In this document: positions 6,949 through 11,796 of the stretch, one piece after another
How positions within the stretch are numbered: position 1 is the first letter of the stretch
Layout: each line of letters begins with the position of its first letter
Origin: JAZNUH01 sp045592225
GTDB lineage: Bacteria > Bacillota > Clostridia > UMGS1883 > UMGS1540
Direction: 5' to 3'
DNA: 11,796 nucleotides
NCBI GenBank assembly: GCA_045592225.1
Contig: JAZNUH010000098.1
Span: 1-11,796, forward strand
Program-made: the position numbers and the translations under genes
The notes under the pieces: model-generated
Database searches by the model: none
Seen by the model: the letters and a program-made list of their open reading frames with translations, nothing else
What the model was told of the DNA's origin: nothing

Positions 6949-7302
6949 ATGAAAAAAGTATCCAAAGTAATTATTGGTATATTATGGATTGTGACAATTG
7001 TGCTTTCTTTCTATGTAGGAATGACATATCATTGGGCATCAACAACAGAAATGGATTTTTCTAAAGATTTTAATGATATAGTAGTTGAAGAGAATGATAT
7101 GGCAGACTATACTGTTTTTATAGAAATCCCTGAAAAGTATGGTGCATTAAAACAGATACCTGAACCAATAAGGAAAACAATTTCATTATATATGCAGGCA
7201 AATGATTTAAAACTGTCAGAGGGAACACACCATTTCGATAGAATTGATGGTACATTGGATGAATACTTAAATGAACAGTTTAAATTTGAACCTATTAAAT
7301 AG
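6949..7302 (+). CDS. Small membrane-anchored protein with MltG/YceG-like N-terminal segment
   Basis: A 117-residue protein with basic MKKVSK, one hydrophobic segment (about 7-29) and an acidic extracytoplasmic domain. The part from about 50 to 115 (DYTVFIEIPEKYGALKQIPE, then LSEGTHHFDRIDGTLDEYLN) resembles the start of endolytic transglycosylase MltG/YceG proteins, where an IP-rich strand leads to a GTY-type strand and a D-E-I-L helix. The catalytic domain of MltG (normally 300 or more residues) is missing altogether. The ATG abuts the stop of the four-helix-bundle gene, with AAAGGTG as ribosome binding site, so the two are co-translated. Base composition is AT-rich like its neighbours in the island. 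The MltG resemblance is from memory of the pattern and is weak; otherwise a hypothetical single-pass membrane protein. Confidence 0.7.
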   Translation: MKKVSKVIIGILWIVTIVLSFYVGMTYHWASTTEMDFSKDFNDIVVEENDMADYTVFIEIPEKYGALKQIPEPIRKTISLYMQANDLKLSEGTHHFDRIDGTLDEYLNEQFKFEPIK

Positions 7303-7366
7303 AGGCATCTAATTTATACACTGATTCTATAATTACAATAATAAATAATGAATGGAGTAAACCAAA

Positions 7367-8074
7367 ATGAAAAGACTTTTAACATGTATTTTAACAGTAG
7401 TTATGCTTACATCCTCTCTTTCTGTATCAGCGGCAAGCTTTACAGATGTAAAGCAGGGTGACTGGTACTATGAAACAGTAACAGAAATGACAGAAAAAGG
7501 TCTGTTTAACGGTAAAGGTAACAACCTTTTCTGCCCTGCTGACACAATGACAAAGGCAGAGTTTCTGGCAGTAACTATGAGAATAGTATGCCCTGATGCT
7601 AACTTAAAAGCAGAAGATACTTCTGCGTGGTGGCAGCCTGCGTATAATCTTGCCGTACAAACAGAAATGATTGATGCGGCTGTATTTCCTGCTGACAGTA
7701 TGGAAAATGTAATCACCAGAGAGGAAATGGCATATATTTCTTCAATGGCGTTCTTTGCACAAAAAGATGGCAATCCTGATGATAAGGACTACAAGGACAC
7801 AGTTCTTATGGCAACATTTGTTTCAATGTCAGCACATAACAGCGAAGAATATGGATTTGACTTAAAAAATACAATTCCTGATTATGATGAAATCGGCAAT
7901 GACTTTAAATCTTGTGCTGTTATTGCTTATGGAACAGGTCTTTTAGGAGGAATTGACGATACAGGCAGATTTGCACCGAAAAACACTTTGACAAGAGCAG
8001 AGGGTGCAACAGTTCTTTACAGATTAATAAGGAAAGATAAGAGATTGACGGAGCCTGATGTAAATGATAATTAG
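7367..8074 (+). CDS. Exported SLH-domain protein, ended early by in-frame TAG
   Basis: It has 235 residues up to the stop. A signal peptide (1-23, MKRLL...SVSAA) is followed by three S-layer-homology modules: about 24-73 (SFTDVKQGDWYYETVTEM...TKAEFLAVTMRI), about 86-128 (a degenerate copy) and about 170-222 (IPDYDEIGNDFKSCAVIAYGTGLL...LTRAEGATVLYRL). SLH modules bind pyruvylated secondary cell-wall polymer, so the product should sit on the cell surface or, in sporulating cells, on the mother-cell/spore envelope. The ATG follows GGAG (7354-7357). The frame stops at TAG 8072-8074, but 51 more codons continue in the same frame with normal protein composition (see separate entry). The 64-base gap after the preceding gene has a TATAAT (7328-7333) without a clear -35. 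SLH identification is good; the substrate or partner is unknown. Confidence 0.85.
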   Translation: MKRLLTCILTVVMLTSSLSVSAASFTDVKQGDWYYETVTEMTEKGLFNGKGNNLFCPADTMTKAEFLAVTMRIVCPDANLKAEDTSAWWQPAYNLAVQTEMIDAAVFPADSMENVITREEMAYISSMAFFAQKDGNPDDKDYKDTVLMATFVSMSAHNSEEYGFDLKNTIPDYDEIGNDFKSCAVIAYGTGLLGGIDDTGRFAPKNTLTRAEGATVLYRLIRKDKRLTEPDVNDN

Positions 8075-8230
8075 ACGGAAACAAACGAAAATGCAACAGA
8101 CTCTATCACAATCTATGAGGGTCATTGGGGTCATGAATGGCAGGCTGTTGAAAAAGCATACCCAAAACCGGAATATGATGGTTCTTATGACGGTGAAACA
8201 AGTAAAGATGCTTATCAGTTATGGGTATAG
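8075..8230 (+). pseudogene. Probable severed C-terminal part of the SLH protein (in frame after TAG)
   Basis: Reading on in the same frame after TAG 8072-8074 gives 51 codons ending at TAG 8228-8230. The peptide looks like real protein: TETNENATDS, then ITIYEGHWGHEWQAVEKAYP and KPEYDGSYDGETSKDAYQLW. It has no start codon or ribosome binding site of its own. The simplest reading is a recent amber mutation that truncated the SLH protein by about 50 residues. Readthrough or a base error in the assembly are alternatives. The overlapping open frame at 8064-8348 in another phase gives low-complexity basic sequence and is rejected. Confidence 0.6.
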
Positions 8231-8288
8231 AATGTTTATTAAAAAGCTCCCGAACATAACAGAAGTGAAGAATATTCAGTCATACAAA

Positions 8289-8333
8289 AAACATCCGGGA
8301 CGTATGAGCAAAAGCCATGCGCCCCGGATGTTT
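8289..8333. terminator. Long hairpin, intrinsic-terminator-like mainly for the minus strand
   Basis: AAACATCCGGG (8289-8299) pairs perfectly with CCCGGATGTTT (8323-8333). After one mismatch the inner arms CGTATG (8301-8306) and CATGCG (8316-8321) also pair with one G-T wobble, and a GC/GC pair closes an AAAA loop. On the minus strand the hairpin would be followed by TTTTTTGT, a good T-tract; on the plus strand only TTTCG follows. It lies between the severed SLH gene and the DUF6873-like gene and may separate the two units. No minus-strand gene was found that it would serve. Confidence 0.5.
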
Positions 8334-8345
8334 CGAAAATATATA

Positions 8346-8374
8346 TAAACAGCCCGAGCTGACTATACTATACT
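8346..8374 (+). promoter_or_regulatory. Possible promoter for the DUF6873-like/ytxC pair
   Basis: TAAACA (8346-8351), 17 bases, TATACT (8369-8374), about 20 bases before the chosen GTG start. The -10 is good but the -35 matches only four of six consensus bases, so this is tentative. A sporulation-sigma promoter would also be plausible here, but I could not identify a convincing one. Confidence 0.35.
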
Positions 8375-8394
8375 ATGAGAAAGGACAAAGCAAC

Positions 8395-9090
8395 GTGACC
8401 CATATAATAGTAGCTGCGCCTGATTCGTGTGCAAAAAAATTAAAGGATACTGTGTTTGTTGAAACTGCCGCTGCACCACTGCCTGAACCCATGATGTTTC
8501 ATGCTGATATGCAGTTTCACTATCTGGGCGATAGGTGTGCCGTTGTGTGTCCCGAATTGTTTGAGTATTACAGGGAACAATTTTCAAAACTGAATATTGA
8601 AATAATTTGCGGAGAAACCCGCCTTGAAAGTACCTACCCGGGTGATATTGCATATAATGTAGCAAGAGTTTCAAAGCAGTATGCACTCCACCGTACGGAT
8701 AAGACAGATAAGGTGCTGGCTGGTGAGCTTTTGCGTCGGGGAGTCAGTATAATAAACGTGCCCCAGGGCTATACAAAATGTTCGGTGGCACCTGTTTCGG
8801 AAAATGCATTTATAACCTCGGACCGTGGCATATATGCCGCGGTGAAAGAGTATAAAATGGATGTGCTTCTCATAAGCGAGGGTAATATTGAGCTTAACCC
8901 ATATCCCTTCGGTTTTATAGGCGGGTGCACAGGTCTTATATCAAAAAATCAAATGTTTTTTGAAGGTAGTATAGAAACTCATCCCGACTGTGAAAAAATA
9001 ATAAGATTTTTAGAAAAATACGGAGTATTGCCTTTGGAGGTAAAAGGAAAAAATCTCCGGGATATTGGCTCGGTTATTTGTATACAATAG
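8395..9090 (+). CDS. DUF6873-like (GME-fold) conserved protein
   Basis: A protein of 231 residues resembling the Clostridia family that NCBI names DUF6873, with a guanidino-group-modifying-enzyme (GME) type fold. Typical blocks are AYNVARVSKQYALH, then VPQGYTKCSVAPVSENAFITSDRGI, and FGFIGGCTGLISKNQMFFEGS. The start is taken as GTG 8395, nine bases after AAAGGA (8380-8385). The longer in-frame ATG at 8317 lies within a terminator-like hairpin and adds 26 non-conserved residues. No enzyme activity is established for this family to my knowledge. The conserved cysteine in KCSV and the His/Asp/Arg residues suggest an enzyme-like site, but this is inference. A ytxC-like gene follows 34 bases downstream, which suggests a sporulation link. 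The family call is from memory of the motif pattern. Confidence 0.8.
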   Translation: MTHIIVAAPDSCAKKLKDTVFVETAAAPLPEPMMFHADMQFHYLGDRCAVVCPELFEYYREQFSKLNIEIICGETRLESTYPGDIAYNVARVSKQYALHRTDKTDKVLAGELLRRGVSIINVPQGYTKCSVAPVSENAFITSDRGIYAAVKEYKMDVLLISEGNIELNPYPFGFIGGCTGLISKNQMFFEGSIETHPDCEKIIRFLEKYGVLPLEVKGKNLRDIGSVICIQ

Positions 9091-9124
9091 GAAGGTAAAT
9101 TATTGATCGGGAGGCGGTGCATTG

Positions 9125-9904
9125 ATGACACACCGGATGTCGGTGACGGGAAATGCAGAAACACTTTTCGGGGCATTGCCATTTTTTGAGGGCGCGTATG
9201 TTAATCCCGATACCGACACTTTAGTATTTACATCCCACTCCGAGGAGGAGATGAACAGGTTTAAAAGTCGCCTGGCACCTCTTGTATCGGAGCTTATTAC
9301 AAAAAAATATGAAAAACGGCTTATAACCGATATAGTAAATGACAACTGCACAGGCTTTACCCGAGCAGACAAACAGCATATATTGAGCGAGGCTTACGGG
9401 CAAAGCGGAAAAAACAATGCTCTTACAAATAAACTGACAGAATATCTTGACAGTGCGGATAAGCTTATAATAGACGGATTTGTAAACTTTCGGCTGGGTG
9501 ATTATAAAAAGCACCTTGAAAACAGGGTTGAAATGGTGGTTGACAAATTTGTGGCAGACAGAGAATACGCCGAGTTCACTGCATTATTAAAGTACTTTGT
9601 AGAGGTACAACCGACCCGGGAGCCCTGCGTGCATATTGTTGCAGGAGAAACGGGGTATATAATATATAATAAAGACAAAGAGGACATTACCACTCAGTGT
9701 TTAAACGAGTTTGTGTCGGTTATGAGTGCAGGGGAAATGAATTTTGAGGACCTTATTTTAAGTACGCTTATTACTCTTGCACCTGCAGAAATTATACTGC
9801 ATAACAAGGAGAATATAAAAAAACCAGAGTTTTTGGCAACCGTCAATGAAATTTTTGGAGAAAAGGTAAAGGAATGCGACGGCTGCGAGCTTTGTAAATG
9901 CTGA
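9125..9904 (+). CDS. ytxC: Putative sporulation protein YtxC
   Basis: A 259-residue protein matching the YtxC family of spore-forming Firmicutes. The most conserved part is at about 117-160 (IDGFVNFRLGDYKKHLENRV, then VVDKFVADREYAEFTALLKYFV), followed by a variable acidic domain. The family is conserved in spore formers but its molecular function is unknown. The ATG at 9125 is ten bases after GGGAGG (9109-9114). The TTG at 9122 is an equally spaced alternative that adds one residue; an in-frame TGA at 9104-9106 rules out anything longer. The C-terminus ends in a cysteine cluster, ECDGCELCKC, which could bind a metal. It is second gene of a unit with the DUF6873-like gene and is closed by the terminator at 9926-9951. 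Confidence 0.78.
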   Translation: MTHRMSVTGNAETLFGALPFFEGAYVNPDTDTLVFTSHSEEEMNRFKSRLAPLVSELITKKYEKRLITDIVNDNCTGFTRADKQHILSEAYGQSGKNNALTNKLTEYLDSADKLIIDGFVNFRLGDYKKHLENRVEMVVDKFVADREYAEFTALLKYFVEVQPTREPCVHIVAGETGYIIYNKDKEDITTQCLNEFVSVMSAGEMNFEDLILSTLITLAPAEIILHNKENIKKPEFLATVNEIFGEKVKECDGCELCKC

Positions 9905-9925
9905 AATGGGAATGCAGAATGGAGG

Positions 9926-9951
9926 AAGGAAACCTTCGGGTTTCCTTTTTT
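9926..9951 (+). terminator. Intrinsic terminator after ytxC
   Basis: Nine-bp perfect stem AAGGAAACC / GGTTTCCTT around a TTCG tetraloop (9935-9938), running into six T residues (9946-9951). It ends the DUF6873-like/ytxC unit 22 bases after the stop. Confidence 0.93.
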
Positions 9952-9961
9952 GTATAAAATA

Positions 9962-9990
9962 TTGACAAAACATGTTCCCTGTGATATATT
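9962..9990 (+). promoter_or_regulatory. Strong sigma-A promoter for the 30-residue ORF
   Basis: TTGACA (9962-9967), 17 bases, TATATT (9985-9990), with an extended -10 TG at 9982-9983. Only one base departs from consensus. It begins 11 bases after the ytxC terminator, so it starts an independent transcript. Confidence 0.85.
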
Positions 9991-10020
9991 GAAATTAATA
10001 AAACACAGGAGGAATTTTCC

Positions 10021-10113
10021 GTGAAAAAGACAGCTAATGTACACCATATGTATAAAGACATCAGTTTCGGGCAAAAGAATTTGCACGAGGGTAATATCTG
10101 TCTGCAATTTTGA
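10021..10113 (+). CDS. Small protein of 30 residues, unknown function
   Basis: A GTG start eight bases after a perfect AGGAGG (10007-10012), 30 codons, TGA stop, then a terminator four bases later. The peptide begins MKKTANVHHMYKDISFG and ends in EGNICLQF. It is mildly basic with three histidines and one cysteine, with no hydrophobic segment or signal peptide. The case for translation rests on context: its own near-perfect promoter, an ideal ribosome binding site and a close terminator, with little room for anything else on the transcript of about 145 bases. It might be a free small protein, a peptide precursor, or a leader peptide controlling the exported-protein gene at 10195. I do not recognise a family. 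Confidence 0.65.
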   Translation: MKKTANVHHMYKDISFGQKNLHEGNICLQF

Positions 10114-10117
10114 TTTG

Positions 10118-10141
10118 AAGGACGCCGTATGGCGTCCTTTT
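10118..10141 (+). terminator. Intrinsic terminator after the 30-residue ORF
   Basis: Nine-bp perfect stem AAGGACGCC / GGCGTCCTT around GTAT (10127-10130), ending in TTTT (10138-10141). It sits four bases after the small ORF's stop and 53 bases before the next gene's start, so it could also act as an attenuator for that gene. Confidence 0.88.
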
Positions 10142-10194
10142 GTGTTGCTGTGGCGACCATTGGTAGATATGGCACGATGAAAGGGAGGGTATAT

Positions 10195-11289
10195 ATGAAG
10201 GTACATTTAAAACAAATATTTTGTGTAATGATATTGCTGATATTCAGTATAAACCTTTGTGTTTATGCAAATCCGGATCGTATGGTGGCGGAAAGTACAT
10301 CTGTTGATTCTGTTGACAGGAAAGAAGATATACTGACGAGAGCAACTGTCGGAATCGGCGAAAAAGCTTTGCCGTGTGGAAATATTTATATAAACGGCAA
10401 GCACATAGATACAGGAGACACCATAATGGTAACTCAAAAAACAACTTGGTTCCCTCTTAGGACAATATTGGAGGGTCTTGGGGCATCTGTTGAGTGGCGT
10501 GCTGAAACCGAGGAAGTGTATTTTGAATATGACGGAGAAGCATATCGTGGATTTTTCAACATTTTTACCAATAGAGTTTTAAACAGTAAAACAGAGTGTC
10601 TGTACATAATCAACCGACAAAGTGGCATGGCATTAGCGCTTACTCCAGTGACATTCTGGGGATATTTTGCATTTATAAATGACAGAATATATATTTCTTC
10701 CACGGAGTTGTTTGAGCAATTGGGTTGCACTGTAGAAATAGATGAGGAAACAATGGATGTAAGCATACAAAAGGAGGGTGTACCCGGAAAGGGACACTTG
10801 ACATTAAATGTAACAGAAGACCTGAACTTTGACACAATAAAGGGGCGAGAGGCAGAAATGCTGTCCAATGTGCAAAGACGTTATGGCATAACATTACCAT
10901 CAGAAGTTGTTTTTTTAAATGTTTGTGTTTCTTATGATGTTACAGCAGAATCACACAGGGAGGCGGTAACTTGCTTCTGCGGTGAAATAAAGCTTTCGCC
11001 AGAACAGCTTGACATAGTACTTAAATCTATACCTTACAAGATGAAAGAAACCAATATACTGTCTGACGACGAAATAAATACGGACGATAGGAAAATGGAT
11101 ATATATCTGTGGAACGATACTTTCGAGTGGCTAAAAATAAGTAATCTGGAACAAACGTCGTGGTATGGGTATGAAGAAGAAATTTCAGCCTCCGGAGAGT
11201 CGTTCTCTGTAAAGGACATCCTTGTAGTGCCTGAACCGGATGGAAATTTTACAATGTATTTACTTGAGGTCGGTGTATGGATGGGGTAA
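10195..11289 (+). CDS. Secreted protein with copper-amine-oxidase N-terminal-like stalk domain
   Basis: It has 364 residues. A signal peptide is clear (1-25: MKVHLKQIF, a hydrophobic core, then VYA before NPD). A stalk-type domain covers about 58-192: NIYINGKHIDTGDTI, WFPLRTILEGLGASVEWRAE and a second half-repeat ISSTELFEQLGCTVEIDEE, the pattern called Cu_amine_oxidN1 in Firmicutes surface proteins. It is not a catalytic amine oxidase. The rest (about 200-364), including a run rich in D/E, is unrecognised. The ATG at 10195 follows GGGAGG (10183-10188); earlier in-frame codons overlap the preceding terminator. No strong promoter is visible between that terminator and the gene, so expression may come from readthrough past 10141. 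Role at the cell surface is inferred. Confidence 0.85.
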   Translation: MKVHLKQIFCVMILLIFSINLCVYANPDRMVAESTSVDSVDRKEDILTRATVGIGEKALPCGNIYINGKHIDTGDTIMVTQKTTWFPLRTILEGLGASVEWRAETEEVYFEYDGEAYRGFFNIFTNRVLNSKTECLYIINRQSGMALALTPVTFWGYFAFINDRIYISSTELFEQLGCTVEIDEETMDVSIQKEGVPGKGHLTLNVTEDLNFDTIKGREAEMLSNVQRRYGITLPSEVVFLNVCVSYDVTAESHREAVTCFCGEIKLSPEQLDIVLKSIPYKMKETNILSDDEINTDDRKMDIYLWNDTFEWLKISNLEQTSWYGYEEEISASGESFSVKDILVVPEPDGNFTMYLLEVGVWMG

Positions 11290-11360
11290 ATCCGGAAGAC
11301 CAGGGGACGGTTGTGTTCTGTTCGCCTTGTGCTTGTAAGATTTAGCAAATAGGAGGAATT

Positions 11361-11660
11361 ATGAAATATATAAAAGAATTAATAGAGTTTTTAGAAAAAC
11401 TTGAAGAACACAAAATATACTACAGTCTGGAGAAGGCTCGGATACATACAATAATGGTAGATGTAGCATTGCCGGGTGAAAGATGGGAAATAGAATTTAA
11501 TACATACGGAACAAAACTTGATTGTGATATTGAAATTGAAAGATATAAAAGTGACGGGATTCTTCGAGATGAAAAAGAGTTTGACGAACTTTTTGAAGAT
11601 GATTACGAAAAAGAACTTGAGAAATTTTTGGGAGATGCGGATCAGGAAAAAGCCGATTAG
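11361..11660 (+). CDS. Small acidic conserved hypothetical protein
   Basis: A 99-residue protein, strongly acidic toward the C-terminus (FDELFEDDYEKELEKFLGD), with no signal peptide or membrane segment. The middle has a compact alpha/beta pattern (IMVDVALPGERWEIEFNTYG, then IEIERYKSDGILRDEKEFDE). I associate this with small stand-alone proteins seen in many bacteria, some near toxin-immunity loci, but I cannot assign a function. The ATG follows AGGAGG (11351-11356) at four bases. It is preceded by a 71-base gap with no clear promoter and followed by a strong terminator, so it may belong to the transcript of the stalk-domain gene. Confidence 0.75.
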   Translation: MKYIKELIEFLEKLEEHKIYYSLEKARIHTIMVDVALPGERWEIEFNTYGTKLDCDIEIERYKSDGILRDEKEFDELFEDDYEKELEKFLGDADQEKAD

Positions 11661-11689
11661 GGACGTACATTTTTAGCACAACAAAAAAC

Positions 11690-11721
11690 AAACAGGGAAA
11701 CTATGATAGTTTCCCTGTTTT
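11690..11721. terminator. Long perfect terminator hairpin, probably bidirectional
   Basis: A 14-bp perfect stem AAACAGGGAAACTA (11690-11703) / TAGTTTCCCTGTTT (11707-11720) with a three-base loop. TTTT ends the plus-strand side, and the upstream A-rich run (from 11681) gives a T-tract on the minus strand. It lies between two genes that converge, which fits a shared terminator. Confidence 0.85.
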
Positions 11722-11736
11722 AAGTTTCGTATTAAT

Positions 11737-11796
11737 TTAAACAGTAAAATCCTTGGGTCTTTCGCCCACTCCTGCAAGCTTATAAAGTATAGCCTT
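11737..11796 (-). CDS. Probable 3' end of a convergent minus-strand gene
   Basis: On the minus strand the frame is open from the window edge (11796) to a TAA at 11739-11737, giving KAILYKLAGVGERPKDFTV. The sequence looks protein-like, and the frame ends just before a bidirectional terminator. Only 19 residues are visible, so no family can be assigned. The alternative is non-coding sequence with a chance open frame. Confidence 0.5.
   Translation of the reverse strand, partial: KAILYKLAGVGERPKDFTV

Noticed and set aside
8064..8348. Separate 94-residue plus-strand gene
   Set aside because: It is in a different phase from the protein-like continuation of the SLH gene, has no ribosome binding site, and runs into a hairpin; composition is basic and low in complexity.
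8317..8394. Upstream ATG for the DUF6873-like protein
   Set aside because: It would start inside the terminator-like hairpin; the GTG at 8395 has AAAGGA at nine bases and starts at the family-like sequence.
1..11796. tRNA, rRNA, insertion sequence or known riboswitch
   Set aside because: None recognised by eye on either strand; no transposase or integrase frame is present. A covariance-model scan was not possible.

Overview
The window looks like a chromosomal segment from an endospore-forming, anaerobic Clostridia-type Firmicute. The evidence is the Gram-positive replication-origin gene order (mnmG-rsmG-parB/noc), sporulation genes (spoIIIAA, ytxC), strong AGGAGG-type ribosome binding sites, sigma-A promoters, and secreted proteins with SLH and copper-amine-oxidase-N-type stalk domains. 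All complete genes are on the plus strand. No species can be named from the sequence alone.

Region 1 (1-4528) is a tightly packed tRNA/rRNA modification operon. It holds the 3' part of a cysteine desulfurase, thiI (overlapping by ATGA), mnmG/gidA and rsmG/gidB. The desulfurase and ThiI together would supply and insert sulfur for 4-thiouridine, MnmG modifies wobble U34, and RsmG methylates 16S rRNA. Region 2 (4529-6333) starts with a good extended -10 promoter and carries a ParB/Noc-family protein followed 14 bases later by spoIIIAA. The partners normally found next to these two genes (parA; spoIIIAB-AH) are not here.

Region 3 (6334-about 8394) looks like an inserted, more AT-rich island, and holds the most unusual structure in the window. 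Directly after spoIIIAA comes a perfect-consensus promoter (TTGACA-17-TATAAT with TGn). About 200 bases of leader follow, containing eight copies of a 7-base box: four in one orientation (TCGATAT), then four inverted (ATATCGA). Small perfect hairpins, all different, separate the boxes. The leader ends at the ribosome binding site of a 120-residue four-helix-bundle protein of the 23S-rRNA-intervening-sequence (S23/TIGR02436) family. A small membrane-anchored protein resembling an MltG N-terminal segment follows, then an SLH-domain exported protein whose reading frame is cut by an in-frame TAG, with 51 protein-like codons beyond it.

Region 4 (8395-9951) is a probable sporulation-related pair: a DUF6873-like (GME-fold) protein and a YtxC-like protein, closed by a textbook terminator. 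Region 5 (9962-10141) is a compact unit of promoter, AGGAGG, 30-residue ORF and terminator that ordinary gene calling could miss. Region 6 (10142-11796) has a secreted stalk-domain protein, a small acidic protein of unknown function, a long perfect terminator hairpin, and the probable 3' end of a convergent minus-strand gene at the right edge.
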